Positions 21,101 through 28,487 of a stretch of DNA of 64,000 nucleotides are shown here, one piece after another. Source of the DNA: Rhodococcus sp. KRD197 (GTDB taxonomy: Bacteria; Actinomycetota; Actinomycetes; Mycobacteriales; Mycobacteriaceae); NCBI RefSeq assembly GCF_017168235.1, contig NZ_JABFAO010000002.1:412829-476828 (forward strand), written 5' to 3'. Under the pieces are notes generated by a model that saw nothing but the letters and a program-made list of their open reading frames with translations, made no database searches and was not told the origin of the DNA. The translations under genes and the position numbers were made by a program. How positions within the stretch are numbered: the first letter of the stretch is position 1; each line of letters starts with the position of its first letter.

Positions 21101-22087
21101 CTACTGGACGCGCAGGATGACCTTTCCGATGGCATCGGCGTCGAGCATCCGGTGGCCCTCTGGTGCGTCGGTGATCGGCAGCTCGGCATGAACGATGGGG
21201 CTGACGGTGCCCTCCTCGATCAGGGGCCACAGACGAGCGATCATGTCGGCGACGATGTCCGCTTTGCTGGACCTACCCGTTTCGGGTCGCCCGCGCAGTC
21301 CCGCCGCATGCACGGTTCCGCGCTTGCCGAGTAGCGCGCCGAAGTTCAGTTCTCCCGTGATGCCGCCCTGCATGCCGATGGTGATGAGCGTCCCGTCCAT
21401 CGCCAGTGCGTCGATGTTCGGCTGAAGGTACTTCGCGCCCATGTTGTCCAGGATGAGGTCGGCGCCGTGACCGCCCGTCCTGTCCTTCAGCACCTCGACG
21501 AAGTCCTGGTTCTTGTAGTCGATCAGGATGTCCGCGCCCAGAGACGCGCAGAAGTCGAGCTTGGACTGCGAGCCGGCTGTGACAGCGACGGTAGCGCCGA
21601 ACGCCTTGGCCACCTGGATACCGTGCGTGCCGATGCCGCTGCCACCGCCGTGCAACAGCACCACCTGGCCGGATCGCAGGCCGCCGTACATTACGAGGTT
21701 CGACCACACCGTCGCCGCGACCTCGGGAAGTGCCGCTGCCGCGTGCAGATCGAGGGCTCCCGGGATGGGGAGCAGCTGTGTCGACGGCACAGCGACCTGT
21801 TCGGCGTAGCCACCACCGGCGAGCAGCGCGCACACCCTGTCGCCAACCCTCCAGCCGTGCACGCCCTCGCCGAGCTCGGAAATGACACCGGAGCATTCGA
21901 GGCCGAGGATCTCGCTGGCTCCCGGAGGCGGCGGATACACGCCCTGCCGCTGCATCAGATCGGCGCGATTGACGGCGGTGGCGGCGACGTCGACGATGAC
22001 CTGTCCGCGTTGCGGACGTGGGTCCGGTACCTCGGTCCACTGCATGACGTCGGGTGAACCGAACTCTGTCAGGGTGATTGCGTGCAT
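21101..22087 (-). CDS. Zinc-independent NADPH:quinone oxidoreductase (MDR family)
   Basis: 328-residue medium-chain reductase of the QOR/PIG3 type. GroES-like half (1-120) with NRADLMQRQGVYPPPPG and LGLECSGVI, then Rossmann half with LLHGGGSGIGTHGIQVAK. The zinc-ligand cysteines of alcohol dehydrogenases are missing, as in quinone reductases. ATG at 22087. Corresponds by position to Rv3777. Flanked by two related palindromes, so probably a monocistronic unit. Physiological substrate unknown. Confidence 0.9.
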   Translation of the reverse strand: MHAITLTEFGSPDVMQWTEVPDPRPQRGQVIVDVAATAVNRADLMQRQGVYPPPPGASEILGLECSGVISELGEGVHGWRVGDRVCALLAGGGYAEQVAVPSTQLLPIPGALDLHAAAALPEVAATVWSNLVMYGGLRSGQVVLLHGGGSGIGTHGIQVAKAFGATVAVTAGSQSKLDFCASLGADILIDYKNQDFVEVLKDRTGGHGADLILDNMGAKYLQPNIDALAMDGTLITIGMQGGITGELNFGALLGKRGTVHAAGLRGRPETGRSSKADIVADMIARLWPLIEEGTVSPIVHAELPITDAPEGHRMLDADAIGKVILRVQ

Positions 22088-22104
22088 GGACCGAGGCTAC
22101 CCAG

Positions 22105-22144
22105 GTGAGTGGAAATACATGCCCTGCTATGTATTTCCGCTCAC
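22105..22144. terminator. Second GTG-GGAAATACAT palindrome
   Basis: Arms 22105-22120 and 22129-22144 (GTGAGTGGAAATACAT against ATGTATTTCCGCTCAC) pair over 16 bp with one G-T wobble, loop of 8 nt. It shares the core TGGAAATACAT...ATGTATTTCC with the palindrome at 21047-21090 and lies between the aldo/keto reductase stop and the quinone oxidoreductase start. Terminator or small extragenic repeat. Confidence 0.6.
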
Positions 22145-22157
22145 ATGCGCGAAGCGC

Positions 22158-23207
22158 CTACACATCCCAGAGATTGATCCCGAAGTCCCGGGCATGCTCG
22201 TCGATCCGGGAGAGCTCGTCGCCGCTGAAGTCGAGATTGTCCAGCGCCCCGACGTTGTTCTCGAGTTGGCGCACACTCGAAGCTCCGATGAGCACGGACG
22301 TCACACGCGGGTCGCGCAGTGCCCAGCTGAGCGCGAGCTGGGCGAGCGACTGACCGCGCGAGGCAGCGATGTCGTTGAGCGAATTGAGATGCCCGACGTG
22401 CGCGTCGGTGAACCAGTCCGGGTTCAGCGACTTCCCTTGAGTCGCCCGTGAACCTTCCGGGATCCCGTCGAGGTACTTGTCGGTCAGCATCCCCTGCGCC
22501 AGCGGCGAGAACGCGATGGCTCCCGCGCCGAGACCGTCCAGGGCGTCGAGCAGGCCTTCCTCGATCCAGCGGTTCACCATCGAATAGCTCGGTTGATGAA
22601 TCAGCAGGGGGACACCCGCCGACTGCAGTATCTCCGCCATCTTCACCGTGTTGTCGGGTGTGTAGGAACTGATGCCGACGTAGAGGGCTTTTCCCTGCTG
22701 CACCGCGCTGATCAGTGCGCCCGCTGTCTCTTCGAGCGGCGTCTCGTGGTCGGGGCGGTGGCTGTAGAAGATGTCGACGTAGTCCAGCCCCATCCGCTGG
22801 AGCGACTGATCCAGCGAGGCCGTCAAGTACTTGCGTGACCCACCGAAACCGTAAGGCCCGGGCCACATGTCCCAGCCCGCCTTGCTCGAGATGACCAACT
22901 CGTCGCGGTAGCCGGCGAAGTCCTCACGCAGGATCCGCCCGAAGTTCTTCTCCGCGCTTCCGTACGGCGGTCCGTAGTTGTTCGCCAGATCGAAGTGCGT
23001 GATGCCGAGGTCGAAGGCGCGCCGCAGCACCGCACGCTGCGTCATCAGCGGGGCGTCGTCGCCGAAGTTGTGCCACAGTCCCAGCGAGATGGCAGGCAGC
23101 TTCAGGCCGCTGCTACCGGTCCGGCGGTAGAGCATCGAGTCGTAGCGGTCCGCCGCGGCGACGTAGGGGGCATCGATGTGCGGTTCGGGCCTGCGGTGTT
23201 CGGACAT
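22158..23207 (-). CDS. Aldo/keto reductase (YghZ-like)
   Basis: 349-residue TIM-barrel oxidoreductase. Catalytic tetrad visible as FDLANNYG (Asp, Tyr), ISSKAGWDMW (Lys) and FYSHRPD (His); the WPGPYGFGGSRKYL loop is typical of the L-glyceraldehyde-3-phosphate reductase (YghZ/KAB-beta-like) subgroup. NADPH-binding SVLIGASSVRQLENN is near the C-terminus. Probably detoxifies reactive aldehydes such as methylglyoxal. Divergent from marR-like gene with an 84-bp shared promoter region. Confidence 0.9.
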   Translation of the reverse strand: MSEHRRPEPHIDAPYVAAADRYDSMLYRRTGSSGLKLPAISLGLWHNFGDDAPLMTQRAVLRRAFDLGITHFDLANNYGPPYGSAEKNFGRILREDFAGYRDELVISSKAGWDMWPGPYGFGGSRKYLTASLDQSLQRMGLDYVDIFYSHRPDHETPLEETAGALISAVQQGKALYVGISSYTPDNTVKMAEILQSAGVPLLIHQPSYSMVNRWIEEGLLDALDGLGAGAIAFSPLAQGMLTDKYLDGIPEGSRATQGKSLNPDWFTDAHVGHLNSLNDIAASRGQSLAQLALSWALRDPRVTSVLIGASSVRQLENNVGALDNLDFSGDELSRIDEHARDFGINLWDV

Positions 23208-23279
23208 GAACCGAGCGTATTCCGCATGTCGATTTCGGGCATAGATTGCGGTGGGTTACTCCTCGGTAAGAACAATGAC

Positions 23280-23294
23280 TAATATGGCCGGGTG
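23280..23294 (+). promoter_or_regulatory. Possible leaderless promoter of the MarR gene
   Basis: TAATAT at 23280-23285 is a good -10 hexamer only 6 bp before the GTG start at 23292, so transcription would begin at or next to the start codon. No ribosome binding site is visible. Leaderless genes are common in actinobacteria. Confidence 0.4.
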
Positions 23295-23789
23295 ACGGCC
23301 GAACGATCCTTTGGTCCCGGGGGGGACCCGCAGTGGCTCGATGCTGCGGAAATGAGAGCGTGGCGCGCCTATGTGGACGGCGGCCAACGACTGATGGGGG
23401 TACTGAACAAGGATCTGCAGGACGCGCACGACCTGACGATGGCCGAGTACCGCGTCCTCGTGATGCTGTCGGAGTCGCCCGACGGTTCCCTGCGGATGAG
23501 TGATCTCGCCGACGGCGTCCTGTCCTCCCGGAGCCGACTGACCCACCAGATTCGCCGGATGGAATCCGACGGCCTGGTCGAGCGCAGCACCTGCATCGAC
23601 GACGGACGGGGCGTGCTGGCCGTCATCACCGCCGAAGGCCGGCGTCGGCTAGTCGAAGCGGCCCCGACGCACGTGGTCAGCGTCCGAGCGCACCTCGTGG
23701 ATCTGCTGACCGAACACGAGCTGACGGTTCTCGGTGACATCTTCGAGAAGGTCGACCGAGCAATGGGCACCGCATCGACCAAGGGGTGA
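23292..23789 (+). CDS. MarR-family transcriptional regulator
   Basis: 165-residue winged-helix regulator. The N-terminal dimerisation helix is followed by LTMAEYRVLVMLSESPDG, recognition helix LADGVLSSRSRLTHQIRRME and the wing with STCIDDGRGVLAVIT. GTG start at 23292, possibly leaderless. Divergent from the aldo/keto reductase, which it may control; the intergenic region holds a short imperfect dyad (TTACTCCTCGGTAAG near 23257). Followed by tRNA-Ser. Confidence 0.88.
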   Translation: MTAERSFGPGGDPQWLDAAEMRAWRAYVDGGQRLMGVLNKDLQDAHDLTMAEYRVLVMLSESPDGSLRMSDLADGVLSSRSRLTHQIRRMESDGLVERSTCIDDGRGVLAVITAEGRRRLVEAAPTHVVSVRAHLVDLLTEHELTVLGDIFEKVDRAMGTASTKG

Positions 23790-23814
23790 TTCGCTGCAGC
23801 GGGCGCTCAGCGTT

Positions 23815-23820
23815 TAGTAT
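23815..23820 (+). promoter_or_regulatory. -10 element of tRNA-Ser(TGA)
   Basis: TAGTAT at 23815-23820 lies 7 bp upstream of the first base of the mature tRNA (23828), the right distance for a stable RNA promoter with a very short leader. Confidence 0.4.
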
Positions 23821-23827
23821 CTTGCAC

Positions 23828-23912
23828 GGAAGCGTGGCAGAGCGGCCCAATGCACTCGCCTTGAAAGCGAGAGTGGGTAAAACCACCGGGGGTTCGAATC
23901 CCTCCGCTTCCG
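23828..23912 (+). tRNA. tRNA-Ser(TGA)
   Basis: 85-nt class II tRNA. Acceptor stem GGAAGCG pairs with CGCTTCC (23905-23911), discriminator G at 23912, anticodon loop CTTGAAA gives anticodon TGA, variable arm GTGG-loop-CCAC, and T-loop GGTTCGAATCC. CCA is not encoded. The 3' half from the anticodon loop onward is repeated at 28328-28382 and forms the left attachment site of an integrated element. Confidence 0.95.
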
Positions 23913-23918
23913 CCGCAT

Positions 23919-23950
23919 GTCAGGGGCGGTTTCGAGAAACCGCCCCTGAC
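23919..23950 (+). terminator. Strong hairpin after tRNA-Ser
   Basis: GTCAGGGGCGGTTT at 23919-23932 pairs perfectly with AAACCGCCCCTGAC at 23937-23950 around a CGAG loop. No T-run follows. It ends the tRNA transcript and lies at the left end of the element, upstream of the integrase. Confidence 0.7.
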
Positions 23951-23977
23951 CTTGTAGCGCTTGGCTACACGCCGGTA

Positions 23978-23994
23978 TGACACACAAGTGACAC
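23978..23994. repeat. Left arm-type repeat of the element (TGACAC x2)
   Basis: TGACAC at 23978-23983 and 23989-23994, direct repeats with 11-bp periodicity, between the tRNA and the integrase start. The same arrangement recurs at the right end (28208-28224). Inferred to be integrase arm-binding sites. Confidence 0.6.
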
Positions 23995-24014
23995 GTCCTC
24001 AGTAGGATCGCGCC

Positions 24015-25235
24015 ATGGCGTTGCGAAAAGGCGTGGATAAAGTGGCGCTCCCAAGCGGGGACATCCGATACGAGGTGCGGGTGCGTCTGGCACGGGCTGA
24101 CGGCATGAGACGGCAGACCCGGCGTCGGTTTACTACTGCCGCGCTCGCGGGGGAGTACCTCGACAAGCTGCAAGAGACTATGTCGGCTGAGGCGGTGGCG
24201 GCTGCCGCCGACGAGGTTGGAGTCGTAACCGTGTCCGAGGCGGTCGAGCGCTGGCTTGCGGCGCAGCGGATCAATCTTACTACGCTCGCGGCTTACACGG
24301 CAGCACTGGCACCAATCGTCGACCGGTTCGGTAATCAAGATGTGCGGACCATCGGCGACCGCCAGGTGGAGCAGCTCGTGCAAGACCTGGTAGCGGGCAC
24401 CGGGCCGGGTGGGCGGAAGTGGAAACGAACATCGATCAACCCGATGCTTGCGCGAACCAAAGCCGTGTGGAAGGACCTTGAGCGGCGGAAGGTATTGAGC
24501 GAGAATCTTATTCAATATGTGAAGCCGTTGCGCAAGAAGGATGACGTCGAAACCTACGAAGGTGCGTTGGACTTATCGGACCGACTCGGCGAAGACGAGT
24601 ATGCGCGGCTGCTGACGGTGCACTCGAAAGTGGATCTGCCGCTGTTCGGCGGGCAGCGGTCGGCTGAGTACATGGCCGTGGTCCATGCGCCCATGGTGCA
24701 CCTGGCGTTGATCGGGTTACGGCGCGGGGAGCTTGCAGGGTTACGTTGGAGTGCAATCGATTTGGATGCAGGGAGAATTACGGTAGCCGCACGGACTCGG
24801 GTTCGAATCAGTGGGCAAACCATTGATCAGAAGAACGGAAAGACCGCCCGCGCCCGACGATCCTTGAAGTTGCCGGCCCCGGTACTGGAAGTTCTGAGGG
24901 GCACGCATGAACGGCAGCAAATCGCCAGGAAGAGAGCCGGCGATGCCTGGATTGGGGCGAGAGATCTGCATGTGCTCACGCACTGGGACGGTCGAGCTGT
25001 GGCACCCCGGACACTCGATGATTGGTGGAAGGAAGCGCTGCGGTACGCGCGTGTGCCCCATCGCAGACTCCACGCCGCTCGGCACACCGCAGCGTCGCGA
25101 CTGATCGCTGCGGGTGCGACACCGTCCGCGGTCGCCGCCTGGCTCGGTCACGCGGATGGCGGGACGCTCGTCTTACGCACCTATGCCCACACTGACGCGT
25201 CGGAGGTCGACGCGCTGGCGGCACTGCTCGGGTAG
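24015..25235 (+). CDS. Tyrosine site-specific integrase
   Basis: 406-residue tyrosine recombinase. N-terminal arm-binding region (1-65) resembling AP2-type integrase domains (DIRYEVRVRLARADG, FTTAALAGEYLDKLQE), a SAM-like core-binding domain (70-165), then the catalytic domain: box I Arg in LIGLRRGELAGLRW, HAAR of box II in RRLHAARHTAASRL, LGHADGG, and the nucleophile Tyr in VLRTYAHTD. All catalytic residues are present, so it looks functional. It starts about 100 bp from the tRNA-Ser end, the usual place for an integrase that uses that tRNA. Confidence 0.93.
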   Translation: MALRKGVDKVALPSGDIRYEVRVRLARADGMRRQTRRRFTTAALAGEYLDKLQETMSAEAVAAAADEVGVVTVSEAVERWLAAQRINLTTLAAYTAALAPIVDRFGNQDVRTIGDRQVEQLVQDLVAGTGPGGRKWKRTSINPMLARTKAVWKDLERRKVLSENLIQYVKPLRKKDDVETYEGALDLSDRLGEDEYARLLTVHSKVDLPLFGGQRSAEYMAVVHAPMVHLALIGLRRGELAGLRWSAIDLDAGRITVAARTRVRISGQTIDQKNGKTARARRSLKLPAPVLEVLRGTHERQQIARKRAGDAWIGARDLHVLTHWDGRAVAPRTLDDWWKEALRYARVPHRRLHAARHTAASRLIAAGATPSAVAAWLGHADGGTLVLRTYAHTDASEVDALAALLG

Positions 25236-25387
25236 GGCTCCCTCCTGCAAAATATTTAGATCGGTTCGCAGATAGTCGTTGAGATACTCCGGCAGGAAAC
25301 AATTGTTACTCGCCCAGTTATTCGGCAACGCTACTGACCTGCGTAATCGGCCGGTTCCAAGTTTGTCGTTCGTGCCTCCCGGCTTTA

Positions 25388-25405
25388 TCGAACTAGTTTG
25401 TTCGA
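25388..25405. promoter_or_regulatory. Palindromic operator-like site upstream of the HTH gene
   Basis: TCGAAC at 25388-25393 and GTTCGA at 25400-25405 form an inverted repeat, overlapping the perfect 8-bp palindrome AACTAGTT. The half-sites equal those of the actinobacterial LexA box, but the spacer is 6 nt rather than 4. Lies 82 bp before the HTH gene in a 251-bp gap that otherwise shows nothing coding. Confidence 0.4.
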
Positions 25406-25486
25406 CTAGAACTTGAGCACGAAAAAGGTTGATGCAGACGAAGATTCGGCCTTGCCTCCTGTATTCCTTCGGCCTACGGTTGCGCC

Positions 25487-25714
25487 ATGGATGCCACGGG
25501 CGGAAAGTCAGGCGCAGGCAAGGATTCGCCTAACTCGCCACAGTTCTTGAGCGCGCGGGACTTCGCCGAGGCGACTGGCATTCCCCTGCGTTCGCTCCAT
25601 CGCTATCTGGCGCAGGGATTGATCCCGGGTGCCGTGCGTGTCGGGCCAGGTACGAAATGGCGAATTTCCCCGCCCACCAAAGATTTTGGACACATCCAGA
25701 ACTGCCCGAAATGA
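25487..25714 (+). CDS. Small HTH protein, excisionase-like
   Basis: 75 residues. A polar N-terminus precedes a MerR/excisionase-type helix-turn-helix: QFLSARDFAEATGIPLRSLH then RYLAQGLIPGAVRVG and a wing-like TKWRIS. Such proteins act as recombination directionality factors or regulators of small elements. ATG at 25487. Placed between integrase and replication gene, exactly where Xis/AlpA-type genes sit in satellites and mini-ICEs. A strong hairpin follows, separating it from the replication gene. Confidence 0.7.
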   Translation: MDATGGKSGAGKDSPNSPQFLSARDFAEATGIPLRSLHRYLAQGLIPGAVRVGPGTKWRISPPTKDFGHIQNCPK

Positions 25715-25749
25715 CGTCCGTAGCAACACAACTCAGCTTATAAGTGGAA

Positions 25750-25777
25750 GAACCCCCGGCTGGACGGCCGGGGGTTC
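25750..25777 (+). terminator. GC-rich hairpin between HTH gene and replication gene
   Basis: GAACCCCCGGC at 25750-25760 pairs with GCCGGGGGTTC at 25767-25777 (11-bp perfect stem). It would end the HTH transcript or attenuate entry into the downstream replication gene. Confidence 0.65.
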
Positions 25778-25822
25778 GTCGAGCCTAGCGAGAAGCGAGT
25801 AACCAGCTCGATCCTCGGTGTT

Positions 25823-27328
25823 ATGCATCCCCCAACGAAAGGGACTGTCTTGACGGACAGGTCTCAGGGTAGCGCGCGCCCTCATGCGGACGCAATCCCT
25901 GATCAGAGCGTGTCGGAAGAAGTTGCCGACCACAGCTCTCCACCCACGCGGTGGCGTGAGCTCTACCAACTGATCGTCGACTTCAGCGTTCCCGGACGCG
26001 CGCTCGCCAAGGCCAGCGACGGCACCGAGACCGCCCAGTCGCTCAAGGCCGGGAACCCGCTCGCGCTCATCACCGAAGCCGAGACGCTCGGTTTCGGCAC
26101 TGCCGCTCACGCCGTCGTCGGCCGTATCCGACCCGATCTGCTCACCGTCGACCTCGACGGCTGCGCAGACGTCATCGCCTCCGGTGTTCTGGACGCTGCT
26201 GAGACCGTGAACGCTCCGCTGGTCCACCTCGCAGCATCGGGATCGCACGACTCGGTCCACATCGTGCTCGCGCCGCCCACCGACTGGGCGCGGACCCACC
26301 TGACCAGCATGATCGACGAGCTGCGCGTCTGGGCCGGCTACGACACCCGCGCCGTCGACGTCCTCACCCCAGCTCGCTACCTGCGCCTGCCCGGTGCCGC
26401 GTCACTCAAGCCCACCGGCGACGTCTGCCGACCCATCGCCCTCGACGGCACTCCCCTTTCCGCCCTCGATGCGGCCGCCCGAGCCCGCAATGCACTGTCC
26501 GAGGTCGCGGCGTCGCCGGCAGCCGCTCCCCAGTTCGCGGCGACCGGACACGGACGATCACGACCGGCCAAGACCACTGTGAGCACCACAGATCGCATCG
26601 TCCGCACGCTCGCGCAGGACGCGGCACCGGTGGTCGTGACCGACGTCGCGCCCCGCGCGTGGCGCCGCAGGAAACGCTTCAGCTACGCAGACTGGCAGCT
26701 GCTCATGAGTCACCCCGCAGTCGGTGTCCGCTCGGACCGCGCCACGGAGGCCGCGTGGCTGCTCTGGCGTTCCGGCATTCGCGACTGGACGATGGCGCGC
26801 TGGTACTACCGCAACTGCCCCGTCTTCGAGAAGTTCGCCGTCCGCGAGAGCGCCACCCCGGGCAGCAGCCGAGCGCACTGGGAATCCATCGCGAGCCGTG
26901 CCCGCGCTCACCGCCCCCCGCTGTCCGATACCGACAGCGCCGTCATCGGGCGCGTACGCGAGCACCTCTGCACCTGGACAGATCGACCGGCCCAGGCCAT
27001 CGCGATGCTGGCCGTCCTCGAGCACCGATTCACCGACGGTCACGGACTGACCGATCGCCCGATCGCGGTACGCGACCTGATGTCGTGGCTCAACGTCGCC
27101 TCCATCGGCACCGCGAAACGTCTCCTGGACGACCTCGTGGAGCAACGAGCTCTCGTGATCTCGATCCCCTACGCGCAGACTGCGCCCCGAGAAGCCTCGC
27201 GGTATTCACTCGTCGATCCACAGGTGGTTCTTTCACAGTCACATTCGGAACATGACGTCACAATCCTGGGCACTCCCCTCCCCCTGACGTTGCATCTGCG
27301 AGATGCCCTTCGTTGTGGCCGAATTTGA
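25823..27328 (+). CDS. Primase-like replication protein of the element
   Basis: Up to 501 residues. The region 50-190 resembles an archaeo-eukaryotic primase/prim-pol fold: LLTVDLDGCADV (DxD metal motif), GSHDSVHIV (small-x-His motif) and a basic RYLRLPGAASLK strand. A basic linker (260-290) leads to a C-terminal winged-helix-like segment (RPIAVRDLMSWLNVASIGTA). No helicase Walker motifs are visible. It probably primes or initiates replication of the excised element. ATG at 25823; TTG at 25850 has the better Shine-Dalgarno (GAAAGGGA) and may be the true start. Family assignment is by motif reading only. Confidence 0.65.
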   Translation: MHPPTKGTVLTDRSQGSARPHADAIPDQSVSEEVADHSSPPTRWRELYQLIVDFSVPGRALAKASDGTETAQSLKAGNPLALITEAETLGFGTAAHAVVGRIRPDLLTVDLDGCADVIASGVLDAAETVNAPLVHLAASGSHDSVHIVLAPPTDWARTHLTSMIDELRVWAGYDTRAVDVLTPARYLRLPGAASLKPTGDVCRPIALDGTPLSALDAAARARNALSEVAASPAAAPQFAATGHGRSRPAKTTVSTTDRIVRTLAQDAAPVVVTDVAPRAWRRRKRFSYADWQLLMSHPAVGVRSDRATEAAWLLWRSGIRDWTMARWYYRNCPVFEKFAVRESATPGSSRAHWESIASRARAHRPPLSDTDSAVIGRVREHLCTWTDRPAQAIAMLAVLEHRFTDGHGLTDRPIAVRDLMSWLNVASIGTAKRLLDDLVEQRALVISIPYAQTAPREASRYSLVDPQVVLSQSHSEHDVTILGTPLPLTLHLRDALRCGRI

Positions 27329-27393
27329 TCCTCGAGAAATCTCATTCTTCCACTACGACAGGGCATTTCGTGTCTGCGACCCGCGCTTGGTCG

Positions 27394-27678
27394 CTACCGA
27401 ATCGGTGCAACCAGGTTAAGGACACCTCCGTGGGAGGAGTGCGCTTTGGCGATGGCGATGACGGCCGTGTCGATGTGCGAGGCGGTGAGGCTTTCCGACA
27501 GATTTCGCGCAGAAGCGGCTGCTGTCGCCTCCCCCTGCCATGTGTCCATCGCCGCGTCGACCGCACGATCCATCCGGTGGATCTGATCGGTGAACGTACT
27601 GTTCGACGCCAGTAGAGACGTGGCGTAGTCGAGCATCGAGCTCGGTTGGCAGCCCTGCACGTGCGAGATGGTGGTCAC
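27394..27678 (-). CDS. WXG100-like protein, probably C-terminally truncated effector
   Basis: 94 residues from GTG 27678, which overlaps the preceding stop (GTGA). Helical hairpin with the central motif MDTWQGEA (WXG), followed by ARNLSESLTASHIDTAVIAI. In related loci this kind of domain opens larger type VII-secreted effectors, so the early end (NLVAPIR) suggests truncation or a stand-alone partner. Second gene of a coupled pair, pointing toward the replication gene end at 27328. Confidence 0.6.
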   Translation of the reverse strand: MTTISHVQGCQPSSMLDYATSLLASNSTFTDQIHRMDRAVDAAMDTWQGEATAAASARNLSESLTASHIDTAVIAIAKAHSSHGGVLNLVAPIR

Positions 27679-27971
27679 CCCGGAACCCCGCCGCCGAAGC
27701 GCTGCAACTGAGAACTGAACGCCTCGTCGACGTCCTCGTAGCTCGTCGCGCTCCACTCACACGTTGCCGACATTTCGTTGACGTTGAGGGCGATGCGTGC
27801 GTAGGCGTCCGCCGTCGACCTCGTGCTCTGCTCGGAGTCGGCGGCAATGGGCGAGCCCGGCATGGTGACCGTCGCCGTCACACAGATTCCGTTCATCGTG
27901 CTCGCTGCATCGGCGAGTGTTCTGCCGAGTGCTCGAAGCTCCTCGAGATCGACTGCCAGCAGTTCACCCAC
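27675..27971 (-). CDS. EspC-like type VII secretion target
   Basis: 98 residues from GTG 27971 (a longer frame to 28040 is possible). Two helices: AVDLEELRALGRTLADAA, then ADAYARIALNVNEMSA, closing with SYEDVDEAF, which contains the YxxxD general secretion signal of ESX systems. Resembles the EspC/PF10824 family. No ESX core genes are in the window, so export would depend on a chromosomal system elsewhere. Coupled to the WXG100-like gene. Confidence 0.65.
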   Translation of the reverse strand: MGELLAVDLEELRALGRTLADAASTMNGICVTATVTMPGSPIAADSEQSTRSTADAYARIALNVNEMSATCEWSATSYEDVDEAFSSQLQRFGGGVPG

Positions 27972-28327
27972 TTCTCGCCCCCCAGCGGAATCGAATGACG
28001 TCAGCTCGAGAGCAGCGCCAAATCGCCAGAAGGCTAACACGCATGCACGTACAAGAGTTTCCCCTGCGCCCTTGTCCCCACTGCGCTCGTCAGCTTTGCC
28101 GCGTTGTCCTACCGGACCCGACTCCCACTCCTACGACCACCCATAGCGTTGGACAGCGGACCAGGTCGCTGCCGAGTATTCCAAGGTGACGACAGTGGGC
28201 CTCGATGTGACACAGAGATGACACACCGCGGAGTAGTCGTGAGTAGCAGTGGAACGGCCAACCCAAGGTAAACTTGCTGACCAGGAGAAATTCTGACTGG
28301 ATTTTGTAATTATGCCCGCCCTCGTCT
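27972..28327. other. Non-coding right flank inside the element
   Basis: About 350 bp without a convincing gene. It carries the promoter side of the EspC-like gene, the right arm-type repeats at 28208-28224 and the approach to the second tRNA-Ser half. I see no other structure. Confidence 0.5.
28208..28224. repeat. Right arm-type repeat of the element (TGACAC x2)
   Basis: TGACAC at 28208-28213 and 28219-28224, spaced by 5 nt exactly as at the left end (23978-23994). About 100 bp inside the right tRNA-Ser half. Inferred integrase arm sites. Confidence 0.6.
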
Positions 28328-28382
28328 TGAAAGCGAGAGACGTGTAAAAGCGTCCGGGGGTTCAAATCCCTCCGCTTCCGCT
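28328..28382 (+). pseudogene. tRNA-Ser 3' half, right attachment site
   Basis: Repeats the 3' part of tRNA-Ser(TGA): CTTGAAAGCGAGAG, CCGGGGGTTC and AATCCCTCCGCTTCCGC are identical blocks. The variable arm differs (GACG...CGTC instead of GTGG...CCAC) but still pairs. The 5' half is absent. It is the displaced or imported tRNA end created by integration. Confidence 0.85.
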
Positions 28383-28487
28383 ACAGGTTGTTGTTCGAAT
28401 CCGGTCCACCCGCAAGGGTGGGCCGGATTTGTTCCATCCCGTCGGTTCCGGCGCTATTCTTTCGCTAGCGCTGACCCGAGGAGTTCC

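Larger units (their letters stand above)
23858..28382. mobile_element. 4.5-kb integrated element in tRNA-Ser(TGA)
   Basis: Bounded by the 3' half of tRNA-Ser (23858-23914) and a second tRNA-Ser 3' half (28328-28382). Contents: tyrosine integrase, small HTH protein, primase-like replication protein, and a small type VII secretion-type gene pair. Direct repeats TGACAC-N5-TGACAC lie just inside both ends (23978-23994 and 28208-28224), as expected for integrase arm sites. No capsid, relaxase or FtsK-like transfer gene is present. The compact integration-replication set resembles phage satellites or stripped mini-ICEs. Boundaries are inferred from the repeats. Confidence 0.8.
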
